In this document: positions 1-5,486 of the stretch, piece after piece | Layout of the letters: each line of letters starts with the position of its first letter | Numbering within the stretch: position 1 is the first letter of the stretch | Assembly: GCA_003220905.1 (NCBI GenBank) | Contig: QHTS01000069.1 | Location: 1 to 5,486 of the forward strand | Direction: 5' to 3' | DNA: 5,486 nucleotides | From: Gemmatimonadota bacterium | GTDB lineage: Bacteria > Gemmatimonadota > Gemmatimonadetes > Gemmatimonadales > GWC2-71-9 | Notes under the pieces: generated by a model | Database searches by the model: none | The model's input: only the letters and a program-made list of their open reading frames with translations | Told to the model about the DNA's origin: nothing | Made by a program: the position numbers and the translations under genes

Positions 1-958
1 CAGTCGCCCACCGGCGAGTCGCCAGCGCCGTGACCAGGCGGCGTCCGTACAGGGCGCCGTTGACGCGAATCATGGGATGCCGGTAGACGCCGTTGTGGAA
101 CGCGATGCCGCCCCACCGCTCGAGCGGCAACCGAGACCGAAGTCCCGGCGGCAGGAGCCAGCGACCGAACAGGCGTCGATGGATCTGCTCCACGTACCCG
201 AGGAAGGCGCCGAGGCCGGGCAGGACGCCGAGCTGTGCGGCGGTGTCGAGGATGCCGTCCCAGGCGAGCGGCCGGCGCATCAAGGTGGCTGCGGCGGCCA
301 CGTCCGCCAGGTCGATGCCGAGCCGGCCATACACGCGCTGCACGCCGTGCAGCACGAGAAGGTGTTCGGGCGACGCGGTGAACGCATCGAGTCCCGCGAC
401 GACGACCCGACGCCGCTCCCTCCAGAGGATGGCAGGGAAGGCGGTCTCCTCACCGGCGACGCCCAGGCGACCGTGCTGGATATCGAGCGGTGTGCTGCAT
501 CCCTCTACCTGGTAGCTGACACTCCCCGCGATCCGGCTCCCCCAATGGCCGGGCCGCCGCGCGGCCCGAAGCCCCTCAAGGATGACGGCATCGACGCGTC
601 GGGACGGCGACACGACCAGCAGGTCCAGGTCGTCGCCCAGGTCGGGGTAGTGCTGGAACACCTTGGGAAACAGGGCGGGGATGCCGCGCGCGTCGCACGC
701 CTCCGCGATGCGACGGGCGAGCTCGAACGCCTCACGCACCCGCTGCCGCTCCCGCTCCACGGCCGTCGCGACGAACGCCGGCGCTGGCTCGCCGAGCGCG
801 GCGAGCCGCTCGACCGTGCGGATGAGCGTGCTGCTCCGCTCGGTGACCTGCAGCAGCGTCGTCCAATCGAGGGCGGCCACCGCGGCGCGCGGTGGCGTAT
901 CTTCCAACAGGAGGCGGACCACCAGGGCGGCGTGAGAGGCCTCGCGCGAGAGGGTCAT
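1..958 (-). CDS. Nucleotidyltransferase-fold protein, resembles uncharacterised NTP_transf_5 family (3' end cut by window edge)
   Basis: The frame is free of stops from ATG at 958 to the left edge: 319 complete codons with the end missing. The start overlaps the kinase TGA as ATGA. The N-terminal ~85 residues are helical and charged. Then comes IPALFPKVFQHYPDLGDDLDLLV (in 93-115), where the hydrophobic D-x-D (D110, D112) on a strand resembles the metal-binding acids of the pol-beta nucleotidyltransferase fold. A strand with LDIQHGRL (157-164) places D158 as a possible third acid, as in the 'iDlHw' segment I associate with the NTP_transf_5 family (from memory, no search run). The region HLLVLHGVQRVYGRLGIDLADV (in 198-219) is the helical part that follows in that family. 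Expected chemistry is nucleotidyl transfer, but family members in glycan clusters are mostly uncharacterised, so target and nucleotide are unknown. No signal peptide or membrane span. No Shine-Dalgarno is clear, so coupling to the kinase gene is likely. Confidence 0.68.
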   Translation of the reverse strand, partial: MTLSREASHAALVVRLLLEDTPPRAAVAALDWTTLLQVTERSSTLIRTVERLAALGEPAPAFVATAVERERQRVREAFELARRIAEACDARGIPALFPKVFQHYPDLGDDLDLLVVSPSRRVDAVILEGLRAARRPGHWGSRIAGSVSYQVEGCSTPLDIQHGRLGVAGEETAFPAILWRERRRVVVAGLDAFTASPEHLLVLHGVQRVYGRLGIDLADVAAAATLMRRPLAWDGILDTAAQLGVLPGLGAFLGYVEQIHRRLFGRWLLPPGLRSRLPLERWGGIAFHNGVYRHPMIRVNGALYGRRLVTALATRRWAT

Positions 959-1602
959 GTGGCGCCGATCCGATCCAACACCAGGCCCTGGAGCGTCGCG
1001 CTCGCACTCTGGAGGTCTGCGTTCGACAGGGTCACGGCCGTGCGGACCCACGGGCGGACCCGCTGGTACGCGGTCCACCGCGTCCGCTGGTAGGCGAGTG
1101 GATACTCCGCCTTGCGACGGTACGCCTCCTCGGGGCTCGTATCGAGGAAGACGGAGAGGTCGGGCGTCGGCGTGAGCCGTGCCAGCAGGCGGAGCAACCC
1201 CCAATGGCGACCATCGGCGACGTCCACGAGCGTGTCGTAGAAGTACCGGTCCATGATGAGGATCCGGCGGCGTGCCCGCTCGAGGTAGAGCCGGTAGCCC
1301 CAAAAGAGGCAGAGGTCCACGACATACACGAGGTGCCGCCACGGCTTGTTCCAAATGATCGCGTTGCGGACGCGACGGGCGAGCGAAGGCGCACCCGTGG
1401 CCGGCCGCGGCGCCCGGCCGTTGCGGCGCGCGGCCGCCGGCAAGAGGGCATCCCGGGCGGACCGCAGGCAGGCGTACACCCCGATATCGTCGGTCATATG
1501 GCGCACGGCCACGCGGCGGCCCCGCCGCTCGAGCCCGGTCTGAAGCCGCTCGATCAGGGTGGATTTGCCTGCGCCGTCGAGGCCCGAGATGGTGATGAGC
1601 AT
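955..1602 (-). CDS. Thymidylate-kinase-like P-loop kinase
   Basis: This 215-residue protein is close to the usual size of thymidylate kinases. Walker A GLDGAGKST is at 7-15, right after the first strand (LITIS). MDRYFYD (117-123) is the DRY motif after a hydrophobic strand (ILIM). PDLSVFLDTSPEEAYRRK (147-164) is the conserved strand, turn and Arg-bearing helix, followed by a lid region with R162, R163, K164, R173 and R175. Between P-loop and DRY lies an Ala/Arg/Pro-rich insert (55-72) and a W-N-K-P-W segment (84-88), not features I associate with housekeeping Tmk. By family it is an ATP-dependent phosphotransferase in the cytoplasm. Clustering with a glycosyltransferase and a ligase suggests a sugar or glycan substrate, which is inference; true dTMP kinase is the alternative. 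The start ATG comes one base after the glycosyltransferase TGA (TGAGATG); the frame stays open further upstream but would lie inside the glycosyltransferase gene. Its TGA overlaps the next ATG (ATGA). Confidence 0.87.
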   Translation of the reverse strand: MLITISGLDGAGKSTLIERLQTGLERRGRRVAVRHMTDDIGVYACLRSARDALLPAAARRNGRAPRPATGAPSLARRVRNAIIWNKPWRHLVYVVDLCLFWGYRLYLERARRRILIMDRYFYDTLVDVADGRHWGLLRLLARLTPTPDLSVFLDTSPEEAYRRKAEYPLAYQRTRWTAYQRVRPWVRTAVTLSNADLQSASATLQGLVLDRIGAT

Positions 1603-1603
1603 C

Positions 1604-2860
1604 TCAGGGAGCCTGCCGCGTGGCGGCGCGCAGATGGTCGGCGAGGCGCACACCGTTGCGCCACAAGTCGAGCGTCGCCTCCGCGTGTCGCCGGGCGCGC
1701 TCGGCGTAGCCGTGCCGCAGATCGGCATTCTGGAGGAGGGTCTGAATCGCGTCCGCGAGCCGTCGCACGTCGCGCGGCGGCACCAGGATCCCGCAGCGAC
1801 CGCCGTCCAGGAGCTCGGGGATGCCGGCGACGTCGGAGGCGACGACCGGTGTGCCCAGGGCGATCGCTTCCTGGATGACGTTGGGTTTCGCATCGCCTAC
1901 GTCACTCGACGGATGCACGAGGACAGCCGCCTGGAGCATCGCGCTGCGGACCTCGTGGAACACGACCCACCCCCGGAAGATCACGCGGTCGCGGATCCCC
2001 AGCTCATCGGCGAGCGCGCGCAGGGCAGCCGCCTCGTCGCCGTCCCCCACGAGCTCGCACTCCACGTCCAACCCGCGGCGCGACAGCTCGGCGACCGCCC
2101 GCAGGAGGAAGTCGTAGCCCTTGGCGCGGTGGAGTCGGCCGACCCCGATCACGCGCCGGGGGTTCCGGTTGTCCGGCTGATAGGGAAACTCACCGAAGTC
2201 CAGACCCATGAGGTTCACGTGGATCTTGTGTGCGATACCGGGGAAGATGTCCGGGAACCGCTCGCGCATGTATTGCCGGTTGAACTCGCACTCGGTCACG
2301 ATGCTGTCGGCGTAGAGCAGCTTCTCCCGGAGGAACACCTGATTGATGAACAGGTCGTTGCCCGCGTGCAGGTAGAGGGAGAAGGGGACATGCGGCGCCG
2401 CGAGGCGGTGATAGATGTAGGCGCAGGTACCCGCGTAGTTGCCCCAGTAGGCGAGCACGTGGTCGTAGCGGGTCTCGAGCAGGCGCGCCCACGCCCAGCC
2501 CAGCGGCAGCACATACACGCTCTTGGCGAGCGGACCGAGACCCGCGCGTGCCGCGGCAACCGTGATGGCCGTCGCATCGCGCAGGAACGTGCGCAGCCCG
2601 TTCGTGCGCGCGGGACCGAGCGAGCGCAACAGGAGCTTGGTGCTGCCATGGTGGACGCGCTCGCGGGGCAGGTGGCGCTCGGCCAGGATCTCCGGCACAT
2701 AGCGCCAGAGGTCGGGCTCGAGCGGATAAATCGGGAAGATGTCGATCTCGACGCCGGCCTCGACGAGCGCCCGCATGTCGCGGGCGAAGAAGGTGCACAC
2801 CTTACCCGGAAAGCGGTTGGTGAAGACCGCGAGTCGCAGGGCGCGTTGGCTCGCTGGCAT
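1604..2860 (-). CDS. GT4-type (GT-B fold) glycosyltransferase
   Basis: A 418-residue retaining glycosyltransferase of the GT4 type. The N-terminal acceptor domain begins with a strand and loop (LAVFTNRFPG, 10-19) and carries LHAGND (164-169), like the H-G/A-x-D segment of the family. The C-terminal nucleotide-sugar domain starts with IGVGRLHRAKGYD (238-250, containing the conserved R242 and K247), then LVGDGDE, then VHPSSDVGD and KPNVIQEAIALGTPVVAS, and AGIPELL with a glycine turn. The E-x7-E motif appears as D323-x7-E331, so the first acid is Asp. It should transfer a sugar from a nucleotide sugar to a growing lipid-linked or surface glycan on the cytoplasmic side; donor and acceptor cannot be read. 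The start is an ATG 3 bases after the TAG of the ligase gene, with no clear Shine-Dalgarno, so translation probably depends on coupling. It ends TGA one base before the next ATG. No signal peptide or membrane span is seen. Confidence 0.92.
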   Translation of the reverse strand: MPASQRALRLAVFTNRFPGKVCTFFARDMRALVEAGVEIDIFPIYPLEPDLWRYVPEILAERHLPRERVHHGSTKLLLRSLGPARTNGLRTFLRDATAITVAAARAGLGPLAKSVYVLPLGWAWARLLETRYDHVLAYWGNYAGTCAYIYHRLAAPHVPFSLYLHAGNDLFINQVFLREKLLYADSIVTECEFNRQYMRERFPDIFPGIAHKIHVNLMGLDFGEFPYQPDNRNPRRVIGVGRLHRAKGYDFLLRAVAELSRRGLDVECELVGDGDEAAALRALADELGIRDRVIFRGWVVFHEVRSAMLQAAVLVHPSSDVGDAKPNVIQEAIALGTPVVASDVAGIPELLDGGRCGILVPPRDVRRLADAIQTLLQNADLRHGYAERARRHAEATLDLWRNGVRLADHLRAATRQAP

Positions 2861-2863
2861 GGT

Positions 2864-4180
2864 CTAGCGCTCGGTGGCCCAGACGGGAGCGACGCCGGAC
2901 CCGCGCGCGCTCAGGCGATCGCTCTCCCGCTCGACGGGCGCGACCAGGGCGGCCGCGCTCGCCAGCGCGTACGCGATCGTGAGCCATTCGATTTTGCCCA
3001 CCACCCGGTCCTCGCTGAGGTTGAACACGAGCACGAATGCCAGGGCAGCGAACGGGAGCGCCCCGCGCGGACCCCGGCGCGCGCGCCAGGCGGCGTAGAG
3101 CGACAGGGACACCACCCCGCAGAAGACGAGCAGGCCCAGGGTCCCGGCCGACGTCATGACCTCGAGAAACACGTTGTGCGCGTCCCGCTTGAGCCACCGC
3201 GGGTCCTGGCTCAGGCTCTGGGTCACGCCTTCGCGCCGGAAGATCTGGCGCCAGCGGTCGCGCTCGTTGAGGCGCAGGGCGAGCTCGTACTTGTTACTGA
3301 TCGGTCCCCACCCGAGCACGGGCTTCTCGAGGTACATGCTCAGGAGCGCGGGATAGATTTTCTCCCGGCCGGCGAGATTGCCTTCGGCGGACAGCGCGAA
3401 GCGGTGGCGCATGGTGTCGGAGGAGAGCGCGAGCGTGCCCACCAGGCCGACGAGGAGAACGCCCCCCACCAGGTCCCGGATCCGGAAGGCGACGCTCGCC
3501 CGCGTACCGCCGTAGGCGAGCCCGCCCGCGACGAGCGCGACGAGCGCGCCCCGCGATCCCGTCTCCATGATGGCCGTGGCCAGCAGGGCCATCGCCATCG
3601 CCAGCAGCAGCCGCCGTCCCCAGCGCGCTTCAGGACGGGACATCAGATCGATCGCGATGATGATGCCGAGCGCCAGGAACCCGGCGATGAAGTCCGGGTT
3701 TTGGCCGAGCGTGGTGACGCGCGGGGCGCCGGTCGAGCCCTCGGACAGCGACGCCGCGACGTGCCCCAGCTGCAGGACCGCTCGCACGAGACACCCGACG
3801 AGGTAGGTCCACGCCGTCGCCCTGGCGATCCGCTCGTACTGCAGGAGGTTGTACGCCACCCACAGAATCCAGACGAGCTGCACCAGCAACAGGAGCAGGT
3901 TCTGCACCTCCTGCAGGTGTCGCCCTCCGTTGACCCCGAACGCGAGGGCGGAGACGAAGATATAGGCCACCAGCCACCACAGGGCGCCCGGGATCTTCCG
4001 GTAGCACACCGATGGATGCAGGGCCGTCGCGAGCAGAAATCCGCAGGCGGTGACGGACGAGAGCTCGACCGGGAGCGGGTTCTTCGGGAGGTCGAACGGG
4101 ATCGAGAAGACGAACACGTAGAACGCCGCCTGGACGAGGGCGGCTGGACCGACGGGCTCGCGACTCAGGGGCTCGCTCAC
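2864..4180 (-). CDS. O-antigen ligase/polymerase family membrane protein (Wzy_C-like)
   Basis: This 438-residue integral membrane protein has about 11-12 predicted hydrophobic spans (near 13-29, 40-55, 66-82, 94-110, 121-139, 164-180, 190-206, 211-224, 237-252, 338-365, 374-388, 399-414). Family landmarks: TGSRG (207-211) at the end of a span, then a large outer loop (about 253-334) with GRE (271-273) and PVLGWG (287-292, the usual P-x-x-G-x-G), and D-A-H-N (333-336) just before the next span, His335 matching the conserved catalytic-loop His of WaaL-type ligases. The family joins or polymerises lipid-linked glycans at the outer face of the inner membrane. Sequence alone does not separate lipid A-core ligase, Wzy polymerase or O-oligosaccharyltransferase, so no symbol is given. 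The GTG start overlaps the upstream TGA (GTGA) and has GGGAGG upstream. The TAG stop lies 3 bases before, and in frame with, the glycosyltransferase start. The tail after the last span is short and polar, probably cytoplasmic. Confidence 0.88.
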   Translation of the reverse strand: MSEPLSREPVGPAALVQAAFYVFVFSIPFDLPKNPLPVELSSVTACGFLLATALHPSVCYRKIPGALWWLVAYIFVSALAFGVNGGRHLQEVQNLLLLLVQLVWILWVAYNLLQYERIARATAWTYLVGCLVRAVLQLGHVAASLSEGSTGAPRVTTLGQNPDFIAGFLALGIIIAIDLMSRPEARWGRRLLLAMAMALLATAIMETGSRGALVALVAGGLAYGGTRASVAFRIRDLVGGVLLVGLVGTLALSSDTMRHRFALSAEGNLAGREKIYPALLSMYLEKPVLGWGPISNKYELALRLNERDRWRQIFRREGVTQSLSQDPRWLKRDAHNVFLEVMTSAGTLGLLVFCGVVSLSLYAAWRARRGPRGALPFAALAFVLVFNLSEDRVVGKIEWLTIAYALASAAALVAPVERESDRLSARGSGVAPVWATER

Positions 4181-4896
4181 GGCGCCCTCCCGTGCAGTGC
4201 GCCCGGCGCCTGGGTCGCGTGGATCCAGCCGGTGGTTCGCCCATCCAGCACCGCCATGAGCCGCGCCGCGATTTCTTCGGCCGAGACGTGCTCCGTGCTG
4301 AACGCCATGACCTGCGCGCTCCCGCCGCGCGTGAGCTCGGACACTACCTCGTCGAACAGGCGACGGTGGCGGGAGAGGAACGCTTCGATCGCCGCGAAGT
4401 CCTGCTCCTTCACCTCGTGCGCCTTGGCTCGGGTGCGGATGCGCTGCGCCAGCACTACGATGGGCGCGTCGAGCCAGACGACCGCGTCCAGGGTCTGCGC
4501 CCACTGGTCGAGCGCCGCGTGCCAGGCCCGCGCAAAGCGCTTTCCCATCGACACGCCGCTGAGCATCGCGAGCGTGAAGACAGGACCCTCGTCGAGGACG
4601 ACGGCCTTCCAGGGGCGAGCCACGTGCCGCTTGACGACCTGATGGAAGGCCTGCAAGCGGGCCAGGTAGCGCAACGTGGTTCGCAGGGAGCGGGGAGACT
4701 CCCAGTACACTTCGAGCAGTACCGGGAGGAGCAGGACCACGCTCCAGACGAGCGGCAAGAGGTGCCGGAGCTGACGCAGGCGGAGCACCGGCTGAATGCT
4801 GGGCTCGCGCTGCATCAGGGCGGCGATCAGCGCGCTCTTGCCCGCCCCCGCCGGCCCCACGACTTCGACCACGAGCGGTCGGCGTGGCTGGCTCAC
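4177..4896 (-). CDS. Divergent P-loop kinase/NTPase of glycan cluster
   Basis: This 239-residue protein starts at a GTG whose last two bases form part of the upstream TGA (GTGA overlap), preceded by GGGAG. A beta strand (VVEVV, 9-13) leads into Walker A GPAGAGKS (14-21). A strongly hydrophobic stretch follows (46-61), then a basic helical region (69-97), VVLDEGP (99-105, in the place of the DRY-type motif), LDAVVWLDAP (136-145, a strand and turn as in nucleoside/nucleotide kinases), and a lid-like run with R152, R154, R156, K158 and H160-E161. This layout matches small kinases of the thymidylate kinase/nucleoside kinase class, but DEGP replaces DRY, so the substrate is likely different. It may phosphorylate a sugar, lipid carrier or glycan end at the inner membrane; that is inference from position between a related kinase and a ligase gene. 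The hydrophobic stretch may be a membrane contact or simply a buried helix. A regulatory NTPase role cannot be excluded. Confidence 0.8.
   Translation of the reverse strand: MSQPRRPLVVEVVGPAGAGKSALIAALMQREPSIQPVLRLRQLRHLLPLVWSVVLLLPVLLEVYWESPRSLRTTLRYLARLQAFHQVVKRHVARPWKAVVLDEGPVFTLAMLSGVSMGKRFARAWHAALDQWAQTLDAVVWLDAPIVVLAQRIRTRAKAHEVKEQDFAAIEAFLSRHRRLFDEVVSELTRGGSAQVMAFSTEHVSAEEIAARLMAVLDGRTTGWIHATQAPGALHGRAP
4186..4191 (-). promoter_or_regulatory. Ribosome binding site GGGAGG for the O-antigen ligase gene
   Basis: Read on the minus strand, GGGAGG is followed by five bases (GCGCC) and the GTG at 4180-4178. This is the strongest Shine-Dalgarno match in the window. It fixes the GTG as the start rather than any codon further up the frame, which stays open to 4504 inside the second kinase gene. 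Confidence 0.65.
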
Positions 4897-5486
4897 AAAC
4901 TCTCCCAGATGGCGCGCTTGACCGCGAGCAGCACGTGCTCGAGCGGCTCGTCCGCGTTGATCTCGGCCACGCGGGTGATGGGCGGGTAGCGCAGGGTCGC
5001 GATTTTCTCGGCGCTGCGCTGCAGCCGCTCCAGCGCCATCGTGGGCCGGCGGCGGGCCGCGACCTCGGGATCCACGCGCAGCCGGATCACCAGATCCGGC
5101 GGCTGCAGCTCCGCGGCGCGGATCGCCGCGAGCTCGTTGCGGGCGGCCGCGCGGAGCAGCCAGGATTTCTCGTCCAGCCAGTGACTGAAGGCGGGGCCGT
5201 CGTTGAAGTCGGTGAACTGGGTCTGGAGAAACCGGTCGCACACGACCACCATGCCGAGATTCCGGGCGCGCCGCGCTTGCCGCAAGCGCCGTCGGCGCTC
5301 CCGGGCCAGCGCGACCACCCACAGCAGCTCGCCGCAAGTCCGCAGCCACGAGGAGCGGTGCCCGCGACGCGGCGCCTCGCCGTCTGACGCCGGTCCCTCC
5401 TCCCACCCTCCCGGCGCGACCGGCCGCAGCAGCGTGGCGACCCCCTGGAGCAGGCGGCGCGCCACCGACGTCGGACCCTTGCCGCT
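4893..5486 (-). CDS. Thymidylate-kinase-like P-loop kinase (5' end cut by window edge)
   Basis: The reading frame is open to the right edge, so the true start lies outside; 197 residues are visible. The fragment begins inside a P-loop (SGKGPTS), then has a Pro/Gly-rich low-complexity stretch (about 22-45), an Arg-rich helix (62-75), a hydrophobic strand ending in the C-D-R-F motif (83-86, matching the DRY/DRF motif of thymidylate kinases), and PDLVIRLRVDPEVAARRRP (130-148), the strand plus Arg-rich lid typical of the family. The end, an acidic turn followed by a helix finishing IWESL, also fits. By family it should transfer phosphate from ATP to a small acceptor in the cytoplasm. In this operon a sugar or glycan acceptor is more likely than dTMP, but that is inference. 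The GTG at 5465 is only an internal Val, because the P-loop lies upstream of it. Oddity: the P-loop Lys is followed by Gly-Pro-Thr-Ser rather than Ser/Thr-Thr. Its TGA stop overlaps the next gene. Confidence 0.85.
   Translation of the reverse strand, partial: SGKGPTSVARRLLQGVATLLRPVAPGGWEEGPASDGEAPRRGHRSSWLRTCGELLWVVALARERRRRLRQARRARNLGMVVVCDRFLQTQFTDFNDGPAFSHWLDEKSWLLRAAARNELAAIRAAELQPPDLVIRLRVDPEVAARRRPTMALERLQRSAEKIATLRYPPITRVAEINADEPLEHVLLAVKRAIWESL
4902..4906 (-). promoter_or_regulatory. Ribosome binding site GGGAG for the second kinase
   Basis: On the minus strand GGGAG is followed by five bases (AGTTT) and then GTG at 4896-4894. It lies inside the last codons of the upstream kinase gene. 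It supports the GTG start over the longer open frame that continues upstream to 5406, which would overlap the upstream kinase by about 170 codons. Confidence 0.6.

Noticed and set aside
77..1093. A 338-codon plus-strand open frame.
   Set aside because: Antisense shadow of the nucleotidyltransferase-like gene and the end of the third kinase. No recognisable domain; composition is typical of the complement of GC-rich coding DNA.
1401..1440. Very GC-rich imperfect dyad (CCGG/GGCCGC runs) inside the third kinase gene.
   Set aside because: The two arms do not pair cleanly, there is no T-run beside it, and it encodes an Ala/Arg/Pro-rich insert. It is more likely a coding low-complexity stretch than a terminator or regulatory hairpin.
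892..1878. A 328-codon plus-strand open frame.
   Set aside because: Antisense to the third kinase and the end of the glycosyltransferase gene, both with strong motif evidence. The product is rich in Arg, Gly and Pro and has no domain.
1603..1893. Upstream extension of the third kinase frame to 1893.
   Set aside because: It lies inside the glycosyltransferase donor domain. Thymidylate kinases start a few residues before the P-loop, as the ATG at 1602 does.
4181..4504. Upstream extension of the O-antigen ligase frame to 4504.
   Set aside because: It overlaps the conserved C-terminal half of the second kinase. The GTG at 4180 has GGGAGG at ideal spacing and the first membrane span follows shortly after.
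1559..4642. A 1027-codon open frame on the plus strand.
   Set aside because: It is antisense to the glycosyltransferase and ligase genes, exactly in codon register with both (they share a frame). Stops in that register need TTA, CTA or TCA sense codons, which are rare in GC-rich genes. Its product is charged low-complexity sequence with no motif, while the minus strand carries clear family motifs.
4897..5406. Upstream extension of the second kinase frame, which would start at 5406.
   Set aside because: It would overlap the first kinase gene by about 170 codons. The extension is low-complexity, and the GTG at 4896 has a good ribosome site and the P-loop begins 14 residues later.

Overview
This window is a stretch of one bacterial polysaccharide-biosynthesis operon. 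All six genes lie on the minus strand, so the transcript reads from right (5486) to left (1). The DNA is GC-rich (roughly two thirds G+C by eye), with G/C-ending codons throughout. Nothing in it fixes the taxon. An O-antigen ligase/polymerase-type membrane protein suggests a Gram-negative or otherwise diderm, high-GC bacterium of the kind often seen in soil or sediment assemblies; this is inference, with no marker gene to confirm it.

Layout in transcript order: (1) 5486-4893, thymidylate-kinase-like P-loop kinase, cut by the right edge inside its Walker A loop; (2) 4896-4177, a second, divergent P-loop kinase; (3) 4180-2864, a multi-membrane-span O-antigen ligase/polymerase (Wzy_C-like) protein; (4) 2860-1604, a GT4-type glycosyltransferase; (5) 1602-955, a third thymidylate-kinase-like kinase; (6) 958-1, a nucleotidyltransferase-fold protein open to the left edge. 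Junctions are 4-base overlaps (GTGA, GTGA, ATGA) or gaps of 1 and 3 bases, so almost every base is coding and there is no room for an internal promoter or terminator. No RNA genes, mobile elements, CRISPR arrays or notable repeats were seen.

How the genes may work together (inference): the GT4 enzyme would add a sugar to a lipid-linked or surface glycan in the cytoplasm. The ligase/polymerase would join or transfer glycan on the outer face of the inner membrane. Three different kinases of the thymidylate kinase superfamily plus a nucleotidyltransferase-like protein are far more than nucleotide metabolism needs in one operon. They look like a phosphorylation and possibly nucleotidylation or phospho-sugar decoration module for that glycan or its precursor. 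That kinase/nucleotidyltransferase set is the most interesting part of the window; its substrates cannot be read from sequence alone.
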